A stretch of 64,000 nt of DNA from Meira nashicola (GCA_001600355.1 BCJU01000003.1:686519-750518), one strand, 5' to 3'; shown: positions 49,276 through 59,709, counted from the stretch's first letter. Made by a program: numbers and translations. Notes: a model not told the origin generated them from the sequence alone.

Positions 49276-49680
49276 TTATAACCAAGCTGGATAACCTGAA
49301 TATGCAAATTCACGTTTACGATTAGATGGTTTAGAGAATGCACCCCAATTACCAAAATAATCATCTTCTTTTCCGGCCGTATTTGTATTACGATGTTGAT
49401 TAAATTTATTTGCATCTAAAGGTGTTTCAGGATTTGGATTTCCAGTTGGATAATATGCTTTTATTTCTGGATTATTTGTTCCACCACCACCACCTTTTGT
49501 ATCTAATGCTCCTGGTCCTGTATATGGTTTTACTTGGGGCTTTGGTTTGGAAAATGAAGAACCACGTTCATTCAATGATTGAATTGATCCACTATTAAAA
49601 CCAAAAGATGTCGTTGGTTCGGATAACGCGAAAGCGAAAAATGCCATAAAGGCAAACAAGAGAGAAAGTCGAAAATGCAT
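49276..49680 (-). CDS. Small secreted precursor ending in KR plus an 11-residue peptide
   Basis: 134 residues from the ATG at 49680; the frame continues upstream for 79 codons but only from a non-ATG codon. Residues 1-20 are a signal peptide (LSLLFAFMAFFAFALS). The middle is disordered with a GGGGG run (63-67), Pro, Asn and Gly. Near the end, RKR at 121-123 gives a Kex2 site, leaving the last 11 residues (EFAYSGYPAWL, 49279-49311) as a possible released peptide. No Cys at all. I do not recognise the family; the layout (leader, linker, single KR, C-terminal aromatic peptide) is typical of kexin-excised peptides. Convergent with the LAM gene and divergent from the 113-residue gene. Confidence 0.78.
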   Translation of the reverse strand: MHFRLSLLFAFMAFFAFALSEPTTSFGFNSGSIQSLNERGSSFSKPKPQVKPYTGPGALDTKGGGGGTNNPEIKAYYPTGNPNPETPLDANKFNQHRNTNTAGKEDDYFGNWGAFSKPSNRKREFAYSGYPAWL

Positions 49681-50428
49681 ATTGAAAGTGAATTTATCTG
49701 ACCAGCAGAAATCACACAAAAGAAGAGAAAGAATGAGATTATGATGACGATCCGCAAAAAAAGTTAAGTATTGTACAACCTCTTTAAATAATATTTTTTT
49801 GTAAACTATTTTAAAAGTTTTTCTTCTCAAATAATTTCTTGCCCTGTGGAATATTTGATACAATTGGCTCAATAAACTCATCTGCTTATGCATATTCAGC
49901 CGTCTATGTAAAATCATGCTTCATTTTTTGCAATCGTGAGAATTGTACCAATTCCATCAACTGTCGATCTGATCACTAGGTTCTATGCACGGACGCCAGA
50001 AAATCAATCTGTATGTATGTACGTTGGCGTTCAGATTCCACGCTAAAAAGAATCCAACGCCTTTCCGCGTCAAGATCCCGAAAAGTTGGTTAATAAGTTA
50101 TATGTTTAATGATCCTATTTCGATTGTACTTTACTTACTTATACCTTTGTTTGCTTTGAATCCTTAACATCAAAACTTCTTTTGTTGTTTTTCCAAATCA
50201 ACTTCTGCAATCTATCTACGCCAAAGAAAACAAATATTCAAGTGGGTCAATGTTTGTGCGAAAGAGTACAGTACTTGAGCCAAATTAGCGTAAACACAGC
50301 ATTTAATCCTGTTCTATTGTACAAAGTGGCTGTGCTAATGATCATAAGGAAGTAAGAATTGAATTTAGTCTTCATTCTTAGAAACAACCACCACCACCAT
50401 CACAATCATATAATTATATACTTCAATC
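49681..50428. promoter_or_regulatory. Divergent region of the secreted precursor and the 113-residue gene
   Basis: 748 bp, AT-rich with poly-T tracts (about 49755-49800). TATA-like strings lie near 50409-50420 (ATAATTATATA). No other gene is supported. Confidence 0.4.
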
Positions 50429-50770
50429 ATGTCTATCAATCAAGAAGACCTTGCTGCATATAGACAAAAAGTAGCAGCATCTGCACAAGCTGCAATATCA
50501 AAAACAGGAACAAACAAAGAATTAATCGATCACGAACAACAAGAACAAGAACAACGTCAATGGAGAAATCTTTCTGATCCAAAAGAATACGATCAATGGG
50601 TCGCCGAACGACGTGATAAACCGGAAGATTGGAAAAGATATAAAGATGAACGTTTAAGTGGAGCTCTTTCGGGCGGATCAGGTTTGACTGACGAAGTACA
50701 AAGAAGAGAATATTGGAAAGCAAAAGATGCTTTAAGAGGTGTTGAAACGCAATCTAAACAACAGCAATAA
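50429..50770 (+). CDS. Small charged hypothetical protein
   Basis: 113 residues from the first ATG. No signal peptide, membrane helix or Cys. Rich in Gln, Glu, Lys, Arg and Ala; a helical coiled-coil-like start (AAYRQKVAASAQAAISK), then a motif with spaced Trp/Tyr and charged residues (EYDQWVAERRDKPEDWKRYK). Two Gly-Gly turns separate the final helix. I do not recognise it. Strong composition bias and a clear ATG with AT-rich leader make a real gene likely. Confidence 0.65.
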   Translation: MSINQEDLAAYRQKVAASAQAAISKTGTNKELIDHEQQEQEQRQWRNLSDPKEYDQWVAERRDKPEDWKRYKDERLSGALSGGSGLTDEVQRREYWKAKDALRGVETQSKQQQ

Positions 50771-50928
50771 ATACTCTTATCAATATTTCTAGCACATTTG
50801 CTTGATTCTATTTAATTTTTATTGATATCTTCTTGTACAGGATATTGATAACAGCAAATTTTACTAAGGAGTGATAGATGTTGCAGATGAAAAATTAGAA
50901 AAAATATTAGGAGTGGTGGGGTAAAAAT

Positions 50929-53900
50929 CTACAAATTAGCAGAGACTGGCTTATTGCTCTGTTCAATCTCTTCTTCTGCCAATGCATGTTCTTCTGCCGA
51001 AGGTTCAGCGCTCATTTCTTCGAGAGAACGAACAGGTACGGCAGCCTTGCTTGGTCTTAAACTTGCTTTAAAGTGAACAGCTTGATCAATGTTCACATTC
51101 TCTTCTTTAGGATTATGTCTAACCAATTTTGTATCATCTTGTTGAACAGGATACTTGGCAGCAAGTTCATCCAAAAGGGCTGTTACCTCAGTTGCATTAC
51201 TTGCAGATTCATCACGAACGATCAATCCTTTCACCATCTCCAAGCTCAATTCTTGTCCACGTACTTGTTTGGCAATATCTTCAGAAATGGCATCTGTCCA
51301 TCCTTTAGCTTGTGCTTGTTCTGCAAATGCATCGTAAGCCTCAATAGAGAAGCGTGGCATTTCAATTTGACTTTGAACATGAACAGTTAATTTACTTCTA
51401 CCTTCTTTACTTTCTGGCCAAATGTACTTTTCAAACAATCGAACGACATCATCCTTTGTGACCTTACGCAAGGCCTCAATATCAGTTTGACGTTGCAAAA
51501 AGTCACAATATCCGCTAAAGATGTGGAACCAATAACGGCTACTTTCGTCAAACAGATTTTTAACCTTCTCCATCTTTTTGCGAATCAAACTTTCCTTTTG
51601 TGCTTCAAATTCTTCCGGTGTCATCTTTTGCAAGAGACCATGCATGTTCACTCTGAAGAATTCATCAATTCGACTTTCGAGATAATCTGAAGATCGTTCA
51701 CTTTGCACAATGATACGGAATCCCATCGATCCAATCGACTTTCTTACACCGCTAAAGACGAGATAACCAAGTTGCTCTTTGGTACGTAATTGATCGAAAG
51801 CCGGTTCCTGTGCAATTTGACTTAAAAGGGACAACGTTGCTCGTAATGGAACATCTGCGGGATCCCCGACTTGACAGTAGTACTCGATACTGGAGTTCAC
51901 ATTCTTGTCATTCGGCACTGCAACTGCGTAGCGTGCATTTGTATTTGGCTCCAAAATTAGACTTCTTGCACTGATTTGTTCAGTAGGTGCCAAAGGACGA
52001 GGCCCAAGGATGGTCTCTGATAGATTGAGCAAATTCTTTGCTTCTTCACGATCGATGTTACCGTGTGCAAGCATTTCCAAATGCATGCGTGCCCGAACTT
52101 CATGAAGGAATTGTTGTACATCTTCTGCGGTAATGTGTTCCATCTCGCTCAATTTTTCGTCAGCGTTCCAAATACGTTCAACAGTCAGGTACGAAGTGTA
52201 ATAATTGGCATGCTGAAACGGTGCCTCCAAGCGGAAATTTTGGTATCCTCTTCGAACTTGATCCTTGATGATCTCAAATCGCTCCTTATCCACCTTGAAG
52301 CTAGCAAATTGTTCGAGAATGTAGCGAAGCAAGACGGGTAACTTATCATTGTATCCGTCTACTGATAATCCGATCGCGTCACCTTGGGATTCGATGTTGT
52401 AACCCAATCCTGCCAATTCAGCATCATACGAGTATTCGGTTAATGCATCCTTAATAAGCTCCACCAACATACGACAGCGAACAGCATTATTGGGGGTAGC
52501 ATCAATCAATGGGCTTCGTAGAAGCAAGAACACATTCGCTTTTGGAAGGAAGAATTGATCATCTTTCTTGTGCCACAAGCGTGAAAGGGGTGAATTTTGA
52601 GCCAAAACTGGTCGTAATGAAGGCCTTGGCTTTTGATGACCACGAGTTGGAGCGCCAGGAACATCAAAGGTGGTGGGAATAAATGAGTTGGGCTGAGGCA
52701 GAGACATTGCATTCGCTTCCACAGATGAATCTGTTACGCTCTTCAATGGTGTCACCTTGTACTCTGTTCCGTACCACCGCTCTTTCATATCCCAATTTTG
52801 ACTTCCATCAGGCATGGCTTGAGCAGCAATGGAAATGCGACAGTTTGAGGGAGAAAGACGATCCGTTACCTCCCGAATTTGTTGAGGATCAAATTCGCGT
52901 GCCAAGAAGGGTCCTGAAAGAACCCATTCGCGAGGGAACGGTAGTTGCAATTGACTGGAAAGACCCGATGTGTAGCTGCTTGGTGGTTGCTTCTCCTTGA
53001 AACGGAAAGCGAGGTCGCACAATTGCTGCACTTCCTTAAAAGACCATTCGGGTACGGGCGATTGTTTCAATAAATCAACATATCGGAAAACGGCAGCGAC
53101 AACCTTGTCATAATTTGTCAAACCTTCAGCTGTGAGATCGATAGAGATCTTGAAAAATTCAAAACCATCTGCACCATTCATTGCTCCTGCGCTCAAATGA
53201 TTAGCCCATCCTTGTGCTTTCAAATATGACAAGATTGAACCTTGGCCCTCATGACCGATGAAATGGGAGAGGAATTGGCCTGGCTTAGTTCTGAAGAGGG
53301 GACTTTGATCAGGGATAGGAAATGAGAGATCCAACAATCTAATGTCTTTAACACTTCTGAAAAAGACCTGTGTTTGTAATTGCTCAGGGCCGAATGGGTT
53401 AGCAGGGAAAGTTGGAGCTGCTAGTCCTTTATTCCGAACGCCAGAGAATTTGTCAACAGCCCATTGCGTTAAAGTGTCGACCGATTCACGTCCCAAAACA
53501 ACAAGCTTCATCACATTTGCGCTATAGTATCGATCATGGAATTTAAGCAATTCATCTCTTACGTCCATACCTCTGTTGCGTGGGTCATCCCAAAGTGTCT
53601 TTGCATTACCCGTTCCAAAATGGCTGTAAGGATGATTAGGATCACTCAAGCTCTTGTCTAATTGGAATGCTCTCCATGCGTCAGATTGCAAATTCTTCTT
53701 GTGTTCACTATCGACTGCTCTAATCTCCCGTTCTGTACAGCTGGGATCGAAAAGAGGGTGCAAAAAGAATTGTGCAAATCGATCCAAAGCTCCTTCCAAA
53801 TGCTTGTGACCTACATCGAAGAAATAGTTGGTGTTCTCCATGCCTGTATATGCGTTTGAACTACCTGAATGGTTGGACAAATATTCGCTATATTCATTCT

Positions 53901-54456
53901 CTCTTGGATACTTTTCAGTTCCCATGAAAAGCAAATGTTCGCAAAAGTGAGCAAGTCCTTGTAATTCGATTGGATCGGATAAATGACCTACACGAACATC
54001 CATAGCTGCACTGGATTTGTCGGTCTCGGGATCTTGAATTACTAAAGCTTCCAAACCGTTTTGAAGACGGAGCAGTCTGTATGTTCTATCGTCAAGCGAT
54101 GACATCTCCATCTTTCCAGTGTATACAGCATATGGTGCACTGGCTTTTGAAGACCCAACTGTTGTCCGTATTTCGTAACCCTCAGGCAAAGACTGCAGTG
54201 GTTCCAAAGTGGCACCAGTTGTTAGATTGGGTTGTTGAGCAGCCGAAGTGGCCAAAGAACGAGAAGGATGGAGATTGGACATTGTTCCGTATTTCTGTAA
54301 AAGCGATGATGGTATCCGTCTAGTTTGTTGTTGTGATTTTGTTTTAATTGTAGCGATTGATCTAACGGCAACCAATGTTTTATTTGAACGAGAAAGGCCG
54401 GCCACTGATGCGGATCGCGTACCTCTTCGCACAATCAAACGGGTTGCAGGTAGCAT
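50929..54456 (-). CDS. M16 metalloprotease, insulysin family (STE23/IDE-like)
   Basis: 1175 residues from the ATG at 54456; the frame starts 15 codons earlier from a non-ATG codon. Inverted zinc motif HFCEH (H170, H174) with the distal Glu about 80 residues on, in AVDSEHKKNLQSD. Four M16 domains are all present; the second half has GDAIGLSVDGYND, HGNIDREEA, and RTKEQLGYLVFSG (the substrate-contact loop). This family cuts short peptides; yeast Ste23 and Axl1 mature a-factor. A 58-residue N-terminal leader rich in Arg, Ser and Thr with no acidic residue suggests mitochondrial import, and M59 offers a second start (see findings). Confidence 0.94.
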   Translation of the reverse strand: MLPATRLIVRRGTRSASVAGLSRSNKTLVAVRSIATIKTKSQQQTRRIPSSLLQKYGTMSNLHPSRSLATSAAQQPNLTTGATLEPLQSLPEGYEIRTTVGSSKASAPYAVYTGKMEMSSLDDRTYRLLRLQNGLEALVIQDPETDKSSAAMDVRVGHLSDPIELQGLAHFCEHLLFMGTEKYPRENEYSEYLSNHSGSSNAYTGMENTNYFFDVGHKHLEGALDRFAQFFLHPLFDPSCTEREIRAVDSEHKKNLQSDAWRAFQLDKSLSDPNHPYSHFGTGNAKTLWDDPRNRGMDVRDELLKFHDRYYSANVMKLVVLGRESVDTLTQWAVDKFSGVRNKGLAAPTFPANPFGPEQLQTQVFFRSVKDIRLLDLSFPIPDQSPLFRTKPGQFLSHFIGHEGQGSILSYLKAQGWANHLSAGAMNGADGFEFFKISIDLTAEGLTNYDKVVAAVFRYVDLLKQSPVPEWSFKEVQQLCDLAFRFKEKQPPSSYTSGLSSQLQLPFPREWVLSGPFLAREFDPQQIREVTDRLSPSNCRISIAAQAMPDGSQNWDMKERWYGTEYKVTPLKSVTDSSVEANAMSLPQPNSFIPTTFDVPGAPTRGHQKPRPSLRPVLAQNSPLSRLWHKKDDQFFLPKANVFLLLRSPLIDATPNNAVRCRMLVELIKDALTEYSYDAELAGLGYNIESQGDAIGLSVDGYNDKLPVLLRYILEQFASFKVDKERFEIIKDQVRRGYQNFRLEAPFQHANYYTSYLTVERIWNADEKLSEMEHITAEDVQQFLHEVRARMHLEMLAHGNIDREEAKNLLNLSETILGPRPLAPTEQISARSLILEPNTNARYAVAVPNDKNVNSSIEYYCQVGDPADVPLRATLSLLSQIAQEPAFDQLRTKEQLGYLVFSGVRKSIGSMGFRIIVQSERSSDYLESRIDEFFRVNMHGLLQKMTPEEFEAQKESLIRKKMEKVKNLFDESSRYWFHIFSGYCDFLQRQTDIEALRKVTKDDVVRLFEKYIWPESKEGRSKLTVHVQSQIEMPRFSIEAYDAFAEQAQAKGWTDAISEDIAKQVRGQELSLEMVKGLIVRDESASNATEVTALLDELAAKYPVQQDDTKLVRHNPKEENVNIDQAVHFKASLRPSKAAVPVRSLEEMSAEPSAEEHALAEEEIEQSNKPVSANL

Positions 54457-55435
54457 GAATGGGGGTTTCTTTTGATGGAAGTGAGAAAAAGAAAACACCA
54501 ATGACAGCCTCCTTCAATCCTTAATGCGAATGCTGTGCAAAGATAATAACAAAAAAAGTCGAGCAAAGCTTTACACCACAGCCACCGAAAATAAAAGACG
54601 AAAATGCGTCAGATCTTCCTATTAATGCAGTTGTAAAAATGCGTATGCGGCCGTAATCCAAGACTAGAGAGGCGCTTCTATGCAGCCACGCAGATAAAAT
54701 CCACTTGCGAAAATATACAAAATGAGGTAACCGAAAAGATGATGATGACAAAGGGAAAAAAAGATATATCCTTAAAGGAAAATATGCATGCACAAACAAA
54801 CTTGGCGGCGTGTAAAGCATACGCAGCGCCTGAAGCTTATGTGGACAAAAGAAAAAAAAAGTTCGGCTTTTCGCCTGTTAGTCACCGATGGTACCTTTAA
54901 GAAATTGAGTACCGTCTCGGCGCGGGCGTAAAGGGTAGACGTTCGACTTTCTCTGTTGAAAACTTGAAGCTACGCCTAGGCGTCGTTTGATGCCAGACGC
55001 CTTCTAGTTGTTATGTGACACATTTGCCGCAAATACTAAGCAAAGAAGATCCCTTTATAGGCGAATTTCGTGCCTTAAGAGACTGCTTCCTCATGTGATC
55101 AAATCTTATTTGTTTGATTTTATTGTAATACATTTCATATTGTCATGCCAAGAAGAAGCGTCGTTGATGGCGTGCCTTATTTTCACTTTCATACCTTGTG
55201 TTACGCTAATACGGGTATGCCGTCGGTTTTAAAAGCAAAGGAGTCCGTGCGTACAGCAATAAAACAAAAAGAAGTGTACAAAAGTGTGTTGTTCTCCTGA
55301 ATATGGATAAATGCTATTCTTTCTTGGACACGGACCTTCATTGACAGCAGCACATCACAAGAATGGTCACATCTTTCGGCACCTACGTCTGAGTTTCAAA
55401 AATAAATAAATAAAAAGGATACTGATCCGGAAATC
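54457..55435. promoter_or_regulatory. Divergent region of the insulysin and OXR1 genes
   Basis: 979 bp. Includes a perfect 12-bp palindrome ACGCCTAGGCGT at 54972-54983, GGTACC with a partner GTACC (about 54890-54915), and A-rich runs near 54850. No tRNA or gene was recognised. Confidence 0.5.
54972..54983. repeat. 12-bp perfect palindrome in divergent promoter
   Basis: ACGCCTAGGCGT, identical on both strands; about 515 bp from the insulysin ATG and 450 bp from the OXR1 ATG. Confidence 0.5.
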
Positions 55436-57364
55436 ATGTCTTTTGACAATAATCAAACTGTTTTGCATAGGCGGGGAAAGTCTAATGCAAGTGATAGCTT
55501 TGGTGATTTTATTGATTCATCTTCTTCCGCTACCAAACTCGAACATCCAGAACAAGTTGATGAACCTAAAGAAGGGAACGGAGATTCTTTCATAGATGAT
55601 GATGAATGGCAAGAAGCAGATTTGATAACAGAATTTTCACCTCCAACGCATTCTTCTTCAATGCAAACTGCCAAGGTGAAACAATTAGATGATCTTGATT
55701 GGGAAGCATGGGAAACACCAAGAGGAGGAACGCCAGGTCCAAGTAATGGAAAAGGAAATGGACAACCAAATGATGATTTCCTTGCCGCATTCGAAAGGGT
55801 TTCTATGGCTCAACGTAATCAAACAGAACGACAGCCTTCGCCTCCTATAATAGATCTTCGCGATATGGAGAAAAAATTAGAGCAACAGAGAAAAGGAGGA
55901 ATTCAGCTGAATTCGGCAGATCTTAAATTCTTTGAATCGTTCGAAAAGAACCCTCGTGCTGTAATGGCAAACAGTCGTAGTCAATCAAGCGATGAAAGAG
56001 CTTTACAAGGAGATCAATTGAGCAGTATGCATGAAGCACAAGCCAGTCCGATTAATATTCAAACGCCCTTAGGAATGGATAATGATGATTATTTCGATGC
56101 CAAAGCATCGGGAAGTCAGGAAGGATTTTCACCTTCATTTGAAAAAGCGAATGGCGGCAGAGGAAATTGGTCAGATTCTGCAGGTGGTTGGGCTGGTTCT
56201 TTCCGCCGTACTTTAGGAACGATTCGTGGACACCTTCCATCAGCAAAAGATTTCTATATATCTGAAGGGGACGATGACGAAGAAGAAGGAGGTTCAAATA
56301 AGCCACCTACGTCACGCAGAGGAACGCCAACATTAAATTCAAACGACAAAAAGGAAGAACAACATAAGCATCCTCGAAAGTTGGCAGATTTGTCACAATA
56401 TTCACAAACTACCCCATTCAGCAATCATACAGATGCTTCTTCTCCTACAAAGCAGAGCACACCTATTCGAAGCGATTCAGATGGCTTTTCTGCCAGATTG
56501 CGTCCCACCGCCGGTCATCATAGCACCGCGCCAGTCAGTGGAGCACCCGGTTTCAATCCAAACGCAGGTCGTAATTGGAATACGGGATCTTGGTCTTTGT
56601 CTTCTCGTGAAGAAGTTGAGAGACGAAGGAATCCAATTCCTGTCTCATTGAAAGGAAGAAGGGAAGAGACACAAAGCGTTGTGGATGATGACTTAGCTGC
56701 TTCCTTGACAGCTCATCTTCCTAAACGATTACAACTTGGAAAATCGTGGAAATTACTTTATTCAAGCGATCAACATGGGATCAGTTTGGGTACACTGTAT
56801 AATAAAGTAGAAACTGGTCTGGATTTGCGAAATTTGCGAAATTCTAATGGCCGAAAAACATCTGGTGGTGTGGCAGATGCAGAAGGATGGCTGCGTGGTG
56901 CAAGTGAAGCAACGAGAGCAGCTGTGACGGGTGTTCAACGTGTTGGTGGTGGTTTGAATATGTCTGATGCTGGTCTAATCTTAGCTATAAAAGATGAAGA
57001 AGATCACGTTTTTGGATTTTTTGCAAATGAGCGTTTACGTGCTCAAAGTTCTTATTATGGAAATGGAGAATGCTTCTTATGGAAACAAACTGATGAAGGT
57101 CAATTGAGAACTTTCAAATGGACAGGAAGGAATGATTATATGATTTTAACCGAAGCACATTATTTATCTTTTGGAGGAGGAGAAGGAAAATATGGACTAT
57201 GGGTAGACGGAAGACTTGAACAAGGTGTTTCTTCGCATTGTCCTGCTTTTGATAACGAGATCCTTTGTGATGGCAAGGATGATTCGAATGCACCGCAACA
57301 AGAAGGACAAGAAGGCCGCTTTGAATGTATTACACTAGAGGTATGGGCATGCGGCATTGACTAA
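55436..57364 (+). CDS. OXR1: OXR1 (TLDc-domain oxidation-resistance protein)
   Basis: 642 residues from the first ATG. The last ~220 residues are a TLDc domain: LTAHLPKRLQLGKSWKLLYS, GISLGTLYNKV, DHVFGFFANERLR, GNGECFLWK, FKWTGRNDYMILTEAHYLSF, YGLWVDGRLEQGVS, CPAFDNEIL, and FECITLEVWA. Known members protect against oxidative damage and can bind the V-ATPase (yeast Oxr1). A ~60-residue insertion sits after GTLYNKV. The first ~420 residues are disordered with short acidic-aromatic motifs near the start (SFGDFIDS, DDDEWQEAD, DLDWEAWET). Confidence 0.9.
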   Translation: MSFDNNQTVLHRRGKSNASDSFGDFIDSSSSATKLEHPEQVDEPKEGNGDSFIDDDEWQEADLITEFSPPTHSSSMQTAKVKQLDDLDWEAWETPRGGTPGPSNGKGNGQPNDDFLAAFERVSMAQRNQTERQPSPPIIDLRDMEKKLEQQRKGGIQLNSADLKFFESFEKNPRAVMANSRSQSSDERALQGDQLSSMHEAQASPINIQTPLGMDNDDYFDAKASGSQEGFSPSFEKANGGRGNWSDSAGGWAGSFRRTLGTIRGHLPSAKDFYISEGDDDEEEGGSNKPPTSRRGTPTLNSNDKKEEQHKHPRKLADLSQYSQTTPFSNHTDASSPTKQSTPIRSDSDGFSARLRPTAGHHSTAPVSGAPGFNPNAGRNWNTGSWSLSSREEVERRRNPIPVSLKGRREETQSVVDDDLAASLTAHLPKRLQLGKSWKLLYSSDQHGISLGTLYNKVETGLDLRNLRNSNGRKTSGGVADAEGWLRGASEATRAAVTGVQRVGGGLNMSDAGLILAIKDEEDHVFGFFANERLRAQSSYYGNGECFLWKQTDEGQLRTFKWTGRNDYMILTEAHYLSFGGGEGKYGLWVDGRLEQGVSSHCPAFDNEILCDGKDDSNAPQQEGQEGRFECITLEVWACGID

Positions 57365-57486
57365 CAGCAGCATTTCCATACATTTGTACTCTATATTTCT
57401 CACTCTATCCAGTAAATATTTTTTTTTCAAAGATGATTTGCAAATAAAATACATTACTCAATTCAGAATGAAAAGGTACATTGATC

Positions 57487-59070
57487 TCATGCTGTAGGTT
57501 CAACACGAGTCGGTTGTGGTGGCGTAGGTCTTTGATAGATTGGGAAGTTTCGTCGACTCAATAAAAGTCCTTTCAAACTGCGAATCTCTGCTCTAACTTG
57601 AGCTACTTCTCCTGATTTAGATGCATTACTGTCCGTACTTCCACTTGATCCGATTCCTAGTGATCTCGAGCCGAATACGTTGGCGTTTGCCATATAGGTT
57701 TGTGTGTTGATGTAAGCATTCACACTGTTCAAAGTAGATTTTAATGTGGAAGATGTACCACTTGCTGAAGGTCGATCAATGTTTGATTTTGACGATGAAA
57801 CATTATTCCTTGGAGAATGTTTTCGTTTTGAAGATTTTGCTTTTGTAGAAGGAGGTGCAAAAGGATCAAATTCTAATTCATCACTATCTTCATCGCTCAC
57901 CCATGCATCACTTTCTTCTTCAACCGTTGTGGCCAAACTTGAAGTGCTAGAATTTCTCTCTGATCCGATATCACTACCAATTGCAGATGCTGATGTATCC
58001 GCTTTAAGAGCTTGATTTAGTCGTGCTAGACTGGACTGCAAAGACTCCAAGATATTGATAGGAGGTAAGGCAGGTTTTTCATTCTCTTCCACGTTCTTCT
58101 CATCTCCTTCTTCAGTTGGTTTCTCCTCGCCTTCCCTAACAGGTATTGAATTTTCAATTGTTTCCTTCTCGCTCAACAAAGCGGTACTTTCTCCTGATTC
58201 TTTCTTTTCTTCTTCTTCGCTTGCTTCTGATTTATGTGTTCCCTTTGAATCATTACCGCTTACAACTTTTTGTTCTACTTCATCTGCAAATTGAACTTTC
58301 TTTAAAGCACTTTTTAATGGTGTCGTACCTCCATTACCACTTTGCTGTTGTTGCTGTTGTAATTCTTGAACAGTGGATGCAGGTGCTAAGCTATTATTCT
58401 TTAGACTTTTCACACGACCTGCCAAAGTTGAGAATAAACTTCGATGATGTTGTAATAAATTTGAACGTGCATCCAAAGTTGCGATTAAACGTGGCATCAT
58501 ATATGCTCTATATAATGCAACAGCAATGCTCGTAACTCCACCTCCTAAGACCAAAAAGTAACAAAAAAATCTGAAGAAACGTAATAGGACGTGATATCTT
58601 GTTAATGGATTATCGATTGATGAATTTGATAGATCATTTTGACCTGGTTGTTGGTATAGGGCCAAAGGTGATCTAGGGTATGTCCTTGGAGGTAAAGAAG
58701 GCGGTGCAGCTGAAGTTTGTTGTATGGATGTCATATCTTCGCTGTACAGACTCGAATGAAGTGGATCATCAAACGCCTTTGAAGCACGATCAAATGCATC
58801 TGCATCGCTCAAATTACCATCTTCCAAACTTCTTGCTTTCACAAGACCATCTTTTGCTAAAATTTCAGGTTTCTTTATTTCTTCAAACGCTTTCTCAATC
58901 TCTTCTTCCGAAAGACCTTTTGATTGTAAGAATGATCTTTGAGCTTCAATATCTTGTTCTTTTTGAGATTGTAAAGATATTAAAAATCTTAATGCTTGTG
59001 TATAACGAGATGACGTTCCAGCTACCGCCGCATTTTCATCCGAAGATGATCCTTTGTTGTCATCTGACAT
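57487..59070 (-). CDS. PEX14: Peroxin PEX14
   Basis: 527 residues from the ATG at 59070; the frame runs 47 codons upstream without an ATG. PEX14 is the docking subunit of the peroxisomal import pore and binds the PEX5 WxxxF motifs. N-terminal domain (about 22-65) shows the family pattern ALRFLISLQSQ, then RSFLQSKGLSEEEIEKAF. A PxxPxR motif (PPSLPPRTY, 123-131) resembles the yeast Pex14 site that binds the Pex13 SH3 domain. One hydrophobic segment (about 163-187, FFRFFCYFLVLGGGVTSIAVAL) fits the membrane anchor. The C-terminus ends with EIRSLKGLLLSRRNFP. The long middle is acidic and Ser-rich. Confidence 0.88.
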   Translation of the reverse strand: MSDDNKGSSSDENAAVAGTSSRYTQALRFLISLQSQKEQDIEAQRSFLQSKGLSEEEIEKAFEEIKKPEILAKDGLVKARSLEDGNLSDADAFDRASKAFDDPLHSSLYSEDMTSIQQTSAAPPSLPPRTYPRSPLALYQQPGQNDLSNSSIDNPLTRYHVLLRFFRFFCYFLVLGGGVTSIAVALYRAYMMPRLIATLDARSNLLQHHRSLFSTLAGRVKSLKNNSLAPASTVQELQQQQQQSGNGGTTPLKSALKKVQFADEVEQKVVSGNDSKGTHKSEASEEEEKKESGESTALLSEKETIENSIPVREGEEKPTEEGDEKNVEENEKPALPPINILESLQSSLARLNQALKADTSASAIGSDIGSERNSSTSSLATTVEEESDAWVSDEDSDELEFDPFAPPSTKAKSSKRKHSPRNNVSSSKSNIDRPSASGTSSTLKSTLNSVNAYINTQTYMANANVFGSRSLGIGSSGSTDSNASKSGEVAQVRAEIRSLKGLLLSRRNFPIYQRPTPPQPTRVEPTA

Positions 59071-59709
59071 GACGACAGAAATTGCGTACACAAATGGCTG
59101 TGGTGGTGGAGATGAACGGCGGATTAACTTTTTTAGCTGCTTTGCACACTTCGCTGCTCTCTCGGCTATGGAGAAATTCCAACCGGTTCTACGCAGCGCC
59201 CGCCCGCGCAATTAAACGCATGCATGCATTTCACAACTGCAGAAGCGATGTTGATGCAAGACAACGCGGGGCCTGCATAGCCTAGTTGAAAACACAGCAA
59301 CGGAAGGATGCATGCATAGACTATATGCTAATAGGCTTTTCAATATGATCGCCAACAAGCAAAATTCTGATACAACAATTCAACATTTGATCTGCTTGCT
59401 CGACTGAGTGAGGGAAAATTACAACTGAATCGAGGAAAGTGGCAATGATTTCAATACATAGCAAGATTGTGTATTGCATTTGTCAAGATATGATCACATA
59501 CACGAATTGAATGACTCAGTGGCGGTGTCACGGGTCTAGAATTTGCAGTATCAAGTCTGCCGATTGCTGTTCATAAAAATCAAGATGTGCCCCGAAAAGC
59601 AAGAGTTGAAATAATTTGCCACAAGGGTATTTAAATGTGCAATTTTGAAAATCTTCACTTTTTCATCTATGTATGCGCTTCACTCTTTTAGCAGGCTCTG
59701 GAAGAAAAA
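59071..59709. promoter_or_regulatory. Divergent promoter of PEX14 and the kexin-repeat precursor
   Basis: 639 bp. Repeated GCATGCATGC-like strings (around 59218-59228 and 59308-59316). No clear TATA box or gene. Confidence 0.4.
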
